Assembly: GCA_910585635.1 (NCBI GenBank)
Contig: CAJUFE010000004.1
Coordinates: 62,001-126,000 of the forward strand
DNA length: 64,000 nt
Reading direction: 5' to 3'
DNA from: an uncultured Lachnospiraceae bacterium
GTDB taxonomy: Bacteria; Bacillota; Clostridia; Lachnospirales; Lachnospiraceae
The position numbers were made by a program, and so were the translations under genes. Below, piece after piece: positions 16,134 through 27,900 of the stretch (position 1 is its first letter; every line of letters begins with the position of its first letter). The notes beneath the pieces were generated by a model, which saw only the letters and a list, made by a program, of their open reading frames with translations, did no database searches and was not told where the DNA came from.

Positions 16134-17336
16134 ATGATAAAACGTGAAGCCTATATGACACAGATCCGCCCTTTTATGGATCAGGATATCGTCAAGGTGC
16201 TCACCGGGATCCGGCGCTGCGGGAAATCGGTGATGCTCCAATTGATCCGCGAGGAGCTGCTGGCACGTGGTATCCGCAAGGAACAGATCGAACTGATCAA
16301 TTTTGAGTCAAGAGCCGCCGCATATGTCCAGGACGTAGATGCATCTTATGCACATATCAAACAGCTGGCAGACACAGGTCCGGGTAAGCTCTATCTTCTT
16401 TTAGATGAGATCCAGGAGCTGGATGGCTGGGAGACGATGATCAATTCTTGTATGATCGACTTTGATGTGGATATCTATATCACCGGCTCCAATGCGAAGA
16501 TGCTATCTGGAGAGCTGGCCACCTACCTGGCCGGACGTTATGTGGGATTTACGATCTATCCCTTTTCCTTTCAAGAGGTCCTGCAGGCGCTGGGGGATGT
16601 CCCCCCACAAGAGGCTTTCCGTCTCTATCTCCAAAGAGGGGGGATGCCCTTTTTATACCAGTTCCCTATGGATGAACAGAATGTGCGCCAGTATCTGGAT
16701 GATATCTATTCTTCCATCATCCTGAAGGATATCGCGCAGCGGAACAAGATCCGGGACCTGGAGCTGTTAAAACGTGTATTGCAATATTTTATCTCCAATA
16801 TAGGGAACCCTTTCTCCGCTTCCACGATCACCAGATACCTAAAAAACGAAAAGCGGAAGATCTCCAACGAGACTCTTTACAATTATATCGACTATTGCAA
16901 GACCGCCTGCCTGCTCCACCTGGTACCCCGGGAGGATATCTCCGGCAAGCAGCTCCTGCAGTTCCAGGAAAAGATCTATCTCACCGACCACGGGTTCCGT
17001 GAAGCCCTCCTGGGGACGAACCTGCGGGATATCAACCAGGTCCTGGAAAATATCGTGTATCTGGAGCTCCTGCGCCGCGGCTATACGGTCACCGTCGGAA
17101 GGCTGGGCCGCTCCGAGGTCGATCTTGTGGCCAAGCAGGGGAAGGATACGCTCTACATCCAGGTCAGCTATCTCCTGGCCAGTGAGGATACGGTCCAGCG
17201 GGAATTTAGCGTATTAGAAAAGATCCCGGATAACTACCCTAAATATGTGGTGACCATGGATGAGATCGATCGGGGGCGGAATGGGATCAAGCATGTCCAC
17301 ATCCGGGACTTTCTTTTGATGGATCGGTATGGCTGA
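16134..17336 (+). CDS. AAA_14 / DUF4143 family ATPase
   Basis: 400 residues from ATG 16134, the start typical of the family (MIKREAYMTQIRPF); 16119 is possible and 16089 is excluded by the promoter. Walker A GIRRCGKS (25-32), Walker B LYLLLDEIQEL (about 86-96), sensor-like ITGSNAKMLS, and the YPFSFQEVL motif followed by the C-terminal DUF4143 domain with an SEVDLV nuclease-like strand (about residues 325-330). These ATPases are abundant in gut anaerobes and archaea and have no settled function; mobile-element or toxin-like roles have been suggested. The stop codon TGA at 17334-17336 falls exactly where homology to a different family starts (see next gene). Confidence 0.88.
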   Translation: MIKREAYMTQIRPFMDQDIVKVLTGIRRCGKSVMLQLIREELLARGIRKEQIELINFESRAAAYVQDVDASYAHIKQLADTGPGKLYLLLDEIQELDGWETMINSCMIDFDVDIYITGSNAKMLSGELATYLAGRYVGFTIYPFSFQEVLQALGDVPPQEAFRLYLQRGGMPFLYQFPMDEQNVRQYLDDIYSSIILKDIAQRNKIRDLELLKRVLQYFISNIGNPFSASTITRYLKNEKRKISNETLYNYIDYCKTACLLHLVPREDISGKQLLQFQEKIYLTDHGFREALLGTNLRDINQVLENIVYLELLRRGYTVTVGRLGRSEVDLVAKQGKDTLYIQVSYLLASEDTVQREFSVLEKIPDNYPKYVVTMDEIDRGRNGIKHVHIRDFLLMDRYG

Positions 17337-18511
17337 TCGATGAGTGGGACTGCCTTTTCCGGGATCACCGCCAAGATGAAGCGGCGCAAGAGGCGTATCT
17401 CGATTTTCTGCGGGCTTGGCTGAAGGACCAGGAGTATGTGGTATTGACCTATATGACGGGGATCCTGCCGATCAAGAAGTATGGGACTCACCAGGTGGAT
17501 TCTGTCGAAGACAGAAGAGAAGGCCCCCTGGGGGGCTCCGCATTAAATATGTTTACGGAATACTCGATGGCAGACCCCGGGGAGCTTGCCGCATATTTTG
17601 GATTTACGGAAAAGGAAGTGCAAGATCTCTGCAGGGACTATGGCATGAGCTTTGATGAGGCAAAAGCCTGGTATGACGGCTATCAGCTGATCACGCACAC
17701 GAAAGATGGCCAGATCCGTCATTCTATGTACAGCCCCAGGTCCGTGGTAGAGGCTATGCTGCGCCATCGGTTCGGGACATACTGGAACCAGACAGAGACC
17801 TATGAAGCGCTGAAGGTCTACATCCAGATGGACATGGACGGCCTGAAAGATGCTATTGTGGAGATGCTGGCAGGCGAACATGTACGGATCAATACGGGGA
17901 CCTTCCATAATGACATGACCACCTTTGCAACGAAAGATGATGTCCTGACCCTGTTGCTCCATCTGGGCCATCTGACCTATGACAGTCTCCATGAGACGGT
18001 CTCTATCCCCAATAAAGAGGTCTCCCTGGAATATGTCAACGCGATCAGCACGATGGACTGGCAGGAGGTGATCGCCTCTGTCAATGCCTCCCGAAAGCTT
18101 TTGGAAGCACTGTGGGCTATGGACAGCGGCGCGGTGGCAGCAGGGATCGAGCACGCCCACCGGGAGATCTCCATCCTCCAGTATAATGACGAAAATTCTT
18201 TAAGCTGTACCGTCGGCCTTGCCTTTTACTTTGCCAGAGAGTATTACACCATTATCCGGGAGCTCCCAAGCGGGAAAGGCTTTGCAGATATCTGTTTTCT
18301 CCCGCAAAGAGCCCATCTGGATAAACCGGCGGTGGTGATCGAACTGAAATGGGATAAAAGCGCGGCGGGCGCGATCGCGCAGATCAAAGAGCGGCGATAT
18401 GTGGATGCTCTAAAGGACTATCAAGGAGATCTGCTCTTAGTCGGCGTGGACTTTGACAAGAGCTCGAAAACACATAGCTGTGTGATCGAGAAGGTTGAAA
18501 AAGAGGCTTGA
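17333..18511 (+). pseudogene. 5'-truncated AAA-ATPase-like / PD-(D/E)XK nuclease family gene
   Basis: The frame continues the family's Walker B segment LIDEWDCLFRD from 17333, then LTYMTGILPIKKYG, SALNMFTEYSM, the WYDGY motif, and a C-terminal PD-(D/E)XK nuclease-like domain with GFADICFLP and VVIELKWDKSA (about 40 residues from the end). Full members of this family (AAA-ATPase_like plus PD-(D/E)XK_9) have about 200 more N-terminal residues carrying the Walker A P-loop, absent here: upstream DNA is the DUF4143 gene. A GTG at 17438 could permit translation of a 357-residue stub, but without a P-loop it cannot be a normal ATPase. A 45-bp palindromic insertion interrupts it at 17492-17536. A remnant is most likely; a functional stand-alone nuclease domain is less likely. 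Confidence 0.75.
17492..17536. repeat. 45-bp in-frame palindromic insertion
   Basis: Between the conserved family residues KKYGTH and SALNMF, which are normally adjacent, 15 extra codons occur. The DNA contains two hairpins: TTCTGTC/GACAGAA (17500-17516, GAA loop) and GCCCC/GGGGC (17523-17536). The size is a multiple of 3, so the frame is kept. Confidence 0.65.
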
Positions 18512-18517
18512 GCACGG

Positions 18518-18546
18518 TTGACTCATAGTGGCGGATATGCTAGTAT
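18518..18546 (+). promoter_or_regulatory. Promoter of the antitoxin RNA
   Basis: TTGACT (18518-18523), 17-base spacer, TAGTAT (18541-18546) with an extended TGC just before it. Confidence 0.6.
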
Positions 18547-18552
18547 TAAACA

Positions 18553-18645
18553 TAAGGAAAGCAACCGCCCAAAGTGGTTGACCTCCAGTATAGCTTTTAA
18601 GCCTACCTTCACCGGGCAAGTGACAAGGTAGGCTTATTTATTTTC
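18553..18645 (+). ncRNA. Putative type I antitoxin RNA
   Basis: A predicted RNA of about 93 bases, from the promoter above to the hairpin AAGCCTACCTT/AAGGTAGGCTT (18599-18635), which is followed by a T-rich tail ATTTATTTT. It contains a CAACC...GGTTG hairpin (18563-18580) and ACCTCC, which can pair with the toxin Shine-Dalgarno. It runs convergent to the toxin gene and overlaps its stop codon. The layout resembles the Fst/par and holin-like toxin type I loci of Firmicutes. Boundaries are inferred from promoter and terminator only. Confidence 0.6.
18599..18645 (+). terminator. Terminator of the toxin-antitoxin locus
   Basis: 11-bp perfect stem with an inner CAC/GTG pair. The T-rich tail lies on the plus side; the minus side lacks a good U-run, so it favours the antitoxin RNA. 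Confidence 0.7.
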
Positions 18646-18733
18646 GCTTGTTGTTCCTATCGATATAGGCAAGCAGTGCGACTAGGAAGGTACCGCCCAA
18701 AAATAGCAGGCTCAACACTTCATATGTAGTCAT
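18638..18733 (-). CDS. Type I toxin, small holin-like membrane peptide
   Basis: 31 residues, beginning MTTYEVLSLL and ending AYIDRNNKRK: one hydrophobic helix (about 6-23) followed by a charged tail. This is the pattern of the putative holin-like toxin family (Hol_Tox) of Firmicutes type I systems, which depolarise membranes when overproduced. A strong GGGAGGT (18747-18741) precedes ATG 18733. In the mRNA, CCTCCC (18775-18770) can pair with GGGAGG and hide the ribosome site, a common safeguard of such toxins. It has its own minus-strand promoter. It is too short for routine gene calling but well supported by context. Confidence 0.75.
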   Translation of the reverse strand: MTTYEVLSLLFLGGTFLVALLAYIDRNNKRK

Positions 18734-18804
18734 TTGCACCACCTCCCTTCTTTTGCAAGTTAGGGAGGCTCACCACCTTGTAACACGGTTGCTTTCTAGT
18801 CTCT

Positions 18805-18833
18805 AGTTTAGCATATCATCCAATATCTGACAA
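18805..18833 (-). promoter_or_regulatory. Promoter of the toxin mRNA
   Basis: Minus strand TTGTCA (18833-18828), 17-base spacer, TAAACT (18810-18805) with extended TGC. The mRNA would start near 18798, giving a 65-base leader. Confidence 0.6.
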
Positions 18834-18870
18834 TAGTAAATTTTTGTATGATCTGATAACTTCGTTTGAT

Positions 18871-18925
18871 AAAAGGCCGAAAAGGGAACGGAGCATAACC
18901 GTCCATCCCCTTTTCGGTCTTCTTT
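18871..18925. terminator. Bidirectional terminator after the surface-protein gene
   Basis: CCGAAAAGGG (18877-18886) pairs with CCCTTTTCGG-type arm (18907-18918), with A-run on one side and T-rich DNA on the other. It serves the minus-strand giant gene and separates it from the toxin locus. Confidence 0.7.
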
Positions 18926-18970
18926 ATGTCTTTATGCTACATTTCTTTATCCTGCTCTTTTTACTCCCCT

Positions 18971-21900
18971 TTACTCTTCCTTACGTTTCTTGATATAGAT
19001 CCCGCATGCCGCCATCAGGGAGACTACCATCATCCCGATCAGTGCGCCTGTGGATACACTTCGGTCGCCGGTCCTGGGCATCCCGAACAGCGGGACGCTC
19101 TCATCATCGATCGGGATCAGAGGCGTATTGTCCTCCTGCGGAGGCGCCGCTAACGGAACGGGACCTGGGTTGATGGTCGTGGACGGAGGCTCTGGGTCTC
19201 TGTCCCTGTGTACCTTCGGACTGCCAGGACGATCCGGCTCATCGGGAGTCCTGGGCGGTTCTTCAGGCGTATGGGTGTTGGTGATCACAAAGGTCTTTGT
19301 GTCTTCCTGATACGCATACGCTACAGAATATCCGTTGATCGTTGTGTTCTCCACGATCGTATAAACGATCTCTCTGCCATTATCATACTTGGGCAGCTGG
19401 AGCCACTCGCTCTGCCATTTTCCGGCCTCGTTCAGCATGATCGGACCGCCTACCGGGGAACCATCTGCCAAAAGCTGTACTGTGATGCTCGCCGGGCGTA
19501 GGCCATCTTTATCTGCGCTGTCCTCCCATACCTTCCGGACCAAACGACTGGTCTCTTCTGGTGTATAGGCGTTCGTGATCTTACCTGTGTAGTCGTTCGT
19601 ATCATCCGGCTGGACGATCTCCTTCATGGAATAACCAGCGCCTTCTACGCTCTCCTCGCTGAAAGTATATTGGATCAGTTTGCCATCCTTGTACTTAGGC
19701 AGACCACTGAACTCCCATTTCCAGTCATCCTTAGCGGTGACTTCTTTACGATACCCCTCACCTGCAAGTGGTTCATTATCTGCGTACAGTTCCACGATGA
19801 TCTTGGAGGGACGCTTACCATCCTGATCGTTTTTGTCATCCCAGATCTTCTCGCCCTTGATCGTCACCATATGCTCGGTGTTGGTGAATGCCGCCTCTGC
19901 TGTTTCCTTCTTCACGATCACGCCAGCGCTACCATGGATGAGCTTATGCCCTTCCTCACTCACCTCTTCGCCGTCTGTCTTATCTCCATCCACATCTGCT
20001 ACGTCATCCTTGACCAGGATCTCGCCTGCATTGACTGTGGTGATATAAGCACCTGTATTCGCTCCTTTCTCAACTACCTTATATTTTGTCCCTGCTGGCA
20101 GATTTTCGATCAAAATGCTCTCGCCGTCGCCCAGGACAAAACCGTCCACACTTCCCACAAGCTCGACTACACCATCACTGCCGACTCGTATAGTCCCTTT
20201 CTCAATCTTATCTGCCGTCTTCGTGTAGGGGATATAGGCACCGCTCGTGCTGAGGGGCTTATCATCCTTATCGCGTAGTTCCAGTGTAAAGTGCCACTTT
20301 GCCGCGGTGTCCTTCTCACCGTCTCCGTCTACATTGACCGTCTTGCTGATCAGAAGGTCGCCTATCGGCTCCTTTACCTCGTTAGTAAACTTCACATGGG
20401 TCGCGCCAAAATGGAGCGGTCGGTCCCCCACGGTCGTATTGCTCCCGTGTTCATATTTCTCATAGTCCTTCTCGGCCCAGATCACATCAAAGGATACCTT
20501 AAAGTCATCCTCTTCTTCTCCCAGCTCTTCAACAACAGAGTATGTCATGTCAGGAGAAAGACCATTGATCTGGATCGTTTCACCGTCCTTCAGCCCTACG
20601 GTAGCCTTACCTGCGACAAAGGATACCGTTTCCTCCGTAGCGCCTGTGCTGTCACCCTCTGCTGCAGGGGTGGTCGTTCTCACAGCATCATACGTTGCAT
20701 TGACCGGTCCAGCCGCATCTTGCAATGTGATGCTGAACGTAAATACCTTATCCTTTGCCACTGCATCATATCCATCGACCAAAGTCTTGGATAGCTTTAA
20801 GGAATAGGCTGGCGTATTGGTCACGGTCCAGGTCCCATCTTTATTATCGGTCACCTGACTGATAAACCGGTCGTCCGGGACCTCTCTGACCTTATATACA
20901 AACTCGCCATCGTCATCTCTTATCGCCAGGTTGGGGAAGGTCACGCCGTTCCAGTAAGGCTCCTGGAATTGACGTGTCTCTTTTCTGGTGTCGATCTTTT
21001 CCCAGCCATTTTCTACAGTCGGTTCTTCATCCTCTACAGAAGGATCGCCTTCTTTCACATGCTTCATCCACAGGTCGTAATAGATATACCAGATATTCTC
21101 CGATACATCCTTCAGTTCCTCGCCGGTCAATGGCTCGCCATTGGGCTTTGTCCATTCTTTCTTGACCTGGATATCTGTCAGCTCCGTATTTCCTGTTCCG
21201 ATCGATACGTTTCCGTTGGCGCCGATACCGCCGCCTCTCGTAGCGGACTCATTGCCTGTGATATACACTTTGATCTCATCTAACCCAGTAAGCTCCTCTT
21301 TTTTTGCTGAGGAATAGAGCTGCACATTATTATGGGAACGCAACGTACTATACGTAGCCAATGTGCCAGTCTTCATATCGATCCATTTATAATGACCGCC
21401 TCTCAGCATATAACGAGAGATGTCGATGATACCAAACGAGTATCCATGTCCACCGGAAGTATCCATTATCTTCCCCGACAGATATATATCATAAGCCTTC
21501 CCGCCGCCTGTATTTCCGTGGATCACACCACCGTCCGTCAGATAAACTTTTACGCCGCCAGTATCGCAGACCGAGATACCTCCTCCATTTCCAGAAGCCG
21601 TATTTTCACTGATCAGGACATTTTTAAGGTTCAGCTGTCCAAAAGGAAGATTTTTCGGAACACCTTTCCCGACCCTGCCGTTCACATAGATACCGCCGCC
21701 GCCATCATAGCCGCCTAGGGTCACATTATTTGTGATATGTCCACCCTCGATATCCGCAACGCCGCCCATCTGGATGAAGATACCGCCGCCACCAGCCTGA
21801 TTGCCCGCAAAACGATCGGTGTTTGTTGCTGTGTTTTGGCTGATCGTACCGCCAGTCATCATCAACCTGCTCGTGTTGGATGTATAAGAGGACGTTCCGT

Positions 21901-24900
21901 CTCCTATGGAGATACCACCGCCCATACCAGCTTCATTTTCAATGACCTCACCACCTGTCATCTCCATCCTTCCGCCAGAGCCGATAAATACACCGCCGCC
22001 GGCATTAACAGAATTGAGGATGACAGGCCTGTTGTTTTCATCTCTCCCATGGCTTTTAGAGACCCCATTTCCTTTATTCTGTGAAATGGTCCCTCCTGCA
22101 AATACAAAGGTCCCGCTATTGAACACTCCGCCGCCGCAAGCCGAGCTATTCCCTGTGATCAGCCCGCCATCCATATATAACTTACCTGCGTTACGGATCG
22201 CGCCCCCTTGATCCCTGTTATTAGTATCGGTCGTCCCGCTGGCATTGTTCTGCAGGACTGCGCCCTCCTTAATATTTAAGGTCGCTCCTGCTTCTACATC
22301 GATCATCGCAGTGGTCGCTGCTACTTTCATCTCAGACTGGCTTCCGCCGTCGATGGTGATCGCCTCCAGGGTCAAAGCTGCGCCGCTGGGCACCTTCACC
22401 AATGGTCCGGTATAGCTTTTATATCGCTGGATCTTTTTCCCTGCCGGGAGCGTCCAAGTTTCTCCTGCCTTCGAGACTGTGATAGGACCTAATACATAGA
22501 TCGTATCCAATTGTAGATTATTTTCCAGGACCTTCTTCGCTGCTTCAAAAGTCATGACCGGTTTACTGGTCTCTAAACCACTATTTGAATCCGAAGGTTT
22601 GATACTTGATGTATTGGAGCCAATAAATACGTAATTACCATTTACAAGTGTTTTATGCAGGACGATCTGGTTCTTTTCTTTATCCAGCATCGGGGAGGTA
22701 AGGAACTTGTAATCTTTATTGTCTCCCGACCACGTCAAAGTGTTATTTCCCTTCTCGTTGGTCCCTGTGCTATTTTGATTTTCCCAGCTAGCATTGGCCC
22801 AGTTTACCTGATCTTCTGTCAGAGTATGACCAACCTTCGCACTGATCACAGCAATATCTGGTACGTCTTTGTTGGGATCGGCCATATCATTTGCTACAGG
22901 GTTCATCGTACCCAGGATAGGACGGAGCGTTAAGGTGTCTACCTTAAAACCACTTCCGGCCATCGTCACCGGAGCTGTTGAACTGTTCTGGAAATGCTTC
23001 AGATACAGCCTGCCAAGTTCTCCGTCCAGAACGGCCACAGATCTTTTTCCACTTTGTGATAAGGTCAGGTCGTTTATATTAGCATTGATATTGACTGTAC
23101 TGAGCGCTTTATTGACTTCTGCCGTACTCTGCTCCAATGTCATCTTCTCGACAGGACCATTGACGTTTACAGTCGCAGTCATATTTCTCGCGGCTTTCTC
23201 CATCACGGTCAAAGACCCCACTGCAGCATCCTGGGCGATCTCCATTACACCTTGATAGATCCTTGCTGTCAAGGTCTTTAGCTCACCATGGACATTTACG
23301 GTACCATAACTCTGGACCCCATACAGAGCATCGTTTTGATAACCTAGGGACTTTATCACCGCATCATCTTCGATATTTAAAACAGCGCCATCTGAGACGA
23401 TGACCCGGTTCCCGATCTCTCCAGGTCCTTTTATATTCAATACATAGCCGCTCTTTTTCACCTGGAATATCCCATAACTGGCATCATAGGTCTTGTTGCT
23501 GGCCGTTCCTGTAGGGTAGATCGTACACCCATTTAGATCGATCGTAACATTGGTCACATCACGATAGGTATACGCACTTCCTGTACCCGTACCAAATACA
23601 TACATCCCGCCACTTGGGAGAGATCTGCTGCCGCTGCCATCCTCACCAGCGATCAAAGTGATCGTCTCATTGCTCTTTACCGCTTTCATCGCGTCTGCAA
23701 AGGTGGGATATACCACATCGCCTATCCTTGCCACGTTCCGGTCGGTGGGCGTTGCCGTCCAGGTACGCAGGCTGTTGCTGTCTGTCGTGAGCTCTGTTGT
23801 GATCTCGCTGCTGGACATATTAGACCAGACATAGCCGAACTTCTGGAAATCAACCCCTTCATCCTTCATGGAAGTGGCTGGCTGGACCGTCACTTTCGCA
23901 CTGACCGATGCGATATAGATGTCGTTGGCATTGCTCTTCTCACTATTATTCGCATAGATCGCACTGTTTTTCCCTTCACTTGTCACAGGCATCCTAAAGG
24001 TCCCACCGTTTACATAGATGCCGCCACCTGCAGTAGAATTAGTCGCCTTGTTCTCTTTGACCACCGTATCGATCACATCCATCGTACCCTGGGTCGTATA
24101 GATGGCACCGGCGTATGTGCCTGTATTTCCTTTGATCGTACAATCTTCGATGGTGATCGGGCTGTTCCCTCCTGCATAGATCGCACCTGTACCATAAGTG
24201 CTGACCCCTTCGTTCCCATTCATGGTACAGCCTTTGATCGATACCGTACCCGTGCCCACTTTATAGATCGCGCCGGCCTTAAAGCCTTTATTCCCTGTAA
24301 AGATACAGCCTTCGATATCTGCATGGCCCGCGGTGATATGGATCGGAGCCATCGCCGATGTCCCTCCACTGACGACAGTATTGTCAAGGAACTTACAATC
24401 CTTTATCTTTTTCGTACTTCCTATCCCTGCAAGCCGTATCGCAGAACCATTGGAGCTATTCTGGATATTTGTTATGGTAAAGCTGCTATTTTCTACGCTC
24501 ACTTCACCCGTAGTAGCGGTTATATTGACCGCTGCTAGCATGTTATCGCCAGTAACCGTCACATCCGAGATATGAACTTCTTGTGTCGTGTTGTTAATGC
24601 CGATACCATAAAGAGCATTATACGTAAGATCGGCTTTCTTGATGGTGACTGACGCCGCCTGCACATAAACACTTCCATAAGCACCATAGCTTGTATTACT
24701 GTTATCACTGATCTGGACCCGGTCTTCTCCACCATCGATGGTCAAACTCCCACCATTGATGTACATAGCGCCACCATAATTGCCTGTGACCTTATTTCCA
24801 CTAATAGAAGAATTCCCTAAGACCGAGACTGCACAGTTACTTGCATAAATACCACCGCCACTGCCTGCACTTGCAACATTATCCGTTATGTTGGAATCTT

Positions 24901-27900
24901 TGATCGTCAGTTTTCCACCAATGATATTAATGATCCCGCTATTGGAGATGCCGCCTTTTGCATACCCTTTGTTATTTGTGATCACACAGTTCTCCAGAGT
25001 AAGATCCACGCCGTTGGACGCTTTTATCGCTTTCCCGTCCTGGTTTGTACGGTCTCCCCAGTCTCCGCCAGTGATCGTACCATGCTGGATCGTGACCGTC
25101 CCGCCAAAGATCTCAAAAACATTCTTTCCTACAACCCCACTGGACAGGGTATGGCCCTGCATGTTCAAGGTATAGCTCTTATTTTTGCTCTCATTTGTAA
25201 CTGCGATGTTCTCCGAAGTATCTGTCAATAAGACGATCTCATCCCCAGCTGTGCTAGCTTCGATCGCCGCCTGGAGAGTAGGATACTCCTTATCTCCGAT
25301 CTTAGCCACATTCCCTGTCCCGGCTACGACCAATGCGAGACCATAGGGAGAAAATGCCTGTGTCTGGAAATCAAACTCGGTCTCATCGGCTTTTTCCGTG
25401 GAGGTCATGATCTTTGCGTCCCCATCCTCGGGCAGATGGAGCACAGAGACTCCCAGTGCGTCTTCCTTCGGCACTTCCTCTGTGGTCATAGGCTTCTTCA
25501 CCTGGATGTTTACCGATACTGTATACAGAGGTTCTACTTCGCTTCCGTCTTCTTTGGACGCAAAGGTCACATCATAGGCCAGGAACTCGGATACCATCTG
25601 ACCTTCTTCCAGAAGGCTGTTGGTCTGGGCGATCAGGGCCGCAAGCTGCTCTTCGTCCTCGATCTTTTCTGCCCGAAGCTCTACTTCTTCCTCAAATGCA
25701 CCCTCCGGCACATCTACACGGATGATCGCTTCTTCCGTTTCGACGGTATAGACAGCAGCCGGGATCAGCTTCTCATCCAGCCCCACCTCGACCACAAGGT
25801 CTTCGTCTTCCGCCTCTACCTTATACACATGCTCATATTTCTTCCAATCTGCAAGGCTTTCTGCCTCATCTTCCTCTGCCGTATCTCCGCCGTCTTCCTC
25901 ATCGGCATCTTCCGTGTCCTCCGCCTCTGCCAGCGCGGCCACATCCGTTACCTCTTCCACCGCCAGGCCATTCGCCATCACGCTGATGATCTCGAAGTCT
26001 TCTTCCGGCTCTACGGCAAAGTACAGGGTCCCGCCCATCTTGACGGTATCCGCGCCCACGATCTGGGCTGCCCCGTCGGGGATCACCTGATAATCTACCT
26101 GAAGGGTCTCTAAGGCCTCGTTGTACTCCACCACCTTCTGGATCTCTTCCAGCTCTACCAGGTACGCTCTGGCCTTTGCGCCCTTCCAGATCATCACACT
26201 CTTATATTCTTTCCCCGGGATCTCCCAGTCGTCACCCAGGTCCTGCCCGCCATTACCGTCAGGCTCTTCTTCTGTCTCTGTATCAGCAGGAGCTGTCGTG
26301 CTCTCGGCCTCGGCAGCTGCCGTGGTCTCCTCTTCCGGCTGCGACCCACTCTCTGCTGTTCCTTCTGTGCTCTCTTTCGTACTCTCTTCCGGAGCCTCTT
26401 CTGTACTCTCCTCCGGGCTTGTTCCCTCCGGAGCTTCTGGCGTTCCTTCGCCCTCTTCTTTACTGGTCTCTACCGGATCCTCTGGTGCTGCCGTGCTTTC
26501 CTCTGCCGGAGCCTTCTCTGCTCCCTCCGGCTCACTCTCTACCGGGCTGCTCTCCTCTGGATCCTCTTTCTCTGTTCCTTGTGTACCTTCCTCTTCTTCG
26601 TCTTCAGCTTCCGTGGTGGTCGTTTCCTCTGTCTCCTCTGCTTCCGCTCCTCCCACTTCTTCCTGTCCTGCTGCTCCATCTTCCTCGTCACCACTCTGGA
26701 TGTCCTCCAGAGGTACCGTGACGAACACGGCCTGATGGTAAGAGATGCTCAGTTCACGGCTCCCGCTGTCTGCGCTGTCCGAGCCTGCTCCCCCGGAGCT
26801 GCTGTCCGCACCACTGCCGCTGTCGGATGCGCCGCCTGCACTGTCGCCTGCAGAGCTGCCAGAGTCGCTGCTCCCTGACCCGCCAGAACTGCTCCCACTG
26901 TCGGATGCATCGCTCCCGGCTCCCCCGGAGCTGCTGCCACTATCCGACGCGCCGCTATCCGATCCCCCGGAGCTGCTGCCGCTGTCCGATGTACCGCTGC
27001 CAGATCCGCTGGAACTGCTGCCACTATCTGATGCGCCACTGTCCGATCCGCCGGAACTGCTGCCATCATCCGATGTATTACTCCCAGATCCGCTGGAGCT
27101 GCCGCTGCCAACGTTGCCATCGCCTGCACTGCCTTTATCTGCACTGCCGTCATCCGATGCCCCGCTGCCGGTGTTCCCGGAACTGCTGGCACTACCGTCG
27201 TCCGTCCCGCCGTTCTCTCCTGCATCCGATGCATCGTCCGATCCATGGTCTTCTCCTGCTGCATCATCGGATCCTATATGATCGCTCTTATCTGAGCCAG
27301 AGCTTCCTTTACCACCGGTAACGCTCTCGCTGTCGGATGCATCGCTCCCGGCTCCTCCGGCGCTGCTGCCGCCAGAACTGCTGCTCCCCGCGCTCCCGCT
27401 GCCGCCGGACGCGCCGCCTGCGCCTGCGCTGCCGCCTGCCGGTCTGCTGACAGTCCCGCCGGCGGTCTCCTCTTCTTCCTCTTCTTCCTCTTCGCCCACA
27501 TAGACGCTTGCCGGATCCACCTTCACCAGCTTGGTCTCGTAGCCGTCGATGTTCACACAGAACCGATACGCCTGGCTGCTCTCGTTGACGAACAAGAACA
27601 CCACGTCCTCCGTTGCCGTGCGGTAAAGGGCCATCAGCTGGGTATCTTCCGGCGCTAACCGGTCATCTACCGTCAGCGTGAGCTCATAGACCTCTCCTTT
27701 TTCCGGCTCCAAAAGCTTCTTGTAGCTTTTCTTCACCGACTTTTGGGCAGCCTCCAGCTCCAAGTCTTCCAACTCAAAGCTCCCCTGGCTGTCCAGGTCC
27801 CGGATCGCGTCCAGGATCTCCCTTCCGTCGAGCATGAACAATGCGATGTCCGACTCTTCCTCTTTCTCAGCGGCATACACTATCCCTGTGTTCGCGCTGA

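Larger units (their letters stand above)
18557..18796. repeat. 11-bp inverted repeat bounding the toxin-antitoxin locus
   Basis: GAAAGCAACCG at 18557-18567 and its exact reverse complement CGGTTGCTTTC at 18786-18796. Both convergent RNAs therefore begin with the same sequence. Confidence 0.8.

Noticed and set aside
25436..27321. Long plus-strand frames opposite the giant surface-protein gene
   Set aside because: Open only because the sense strand is low-complexity Ser/Gly/Glu-rich; no start signals or recognisable domains.
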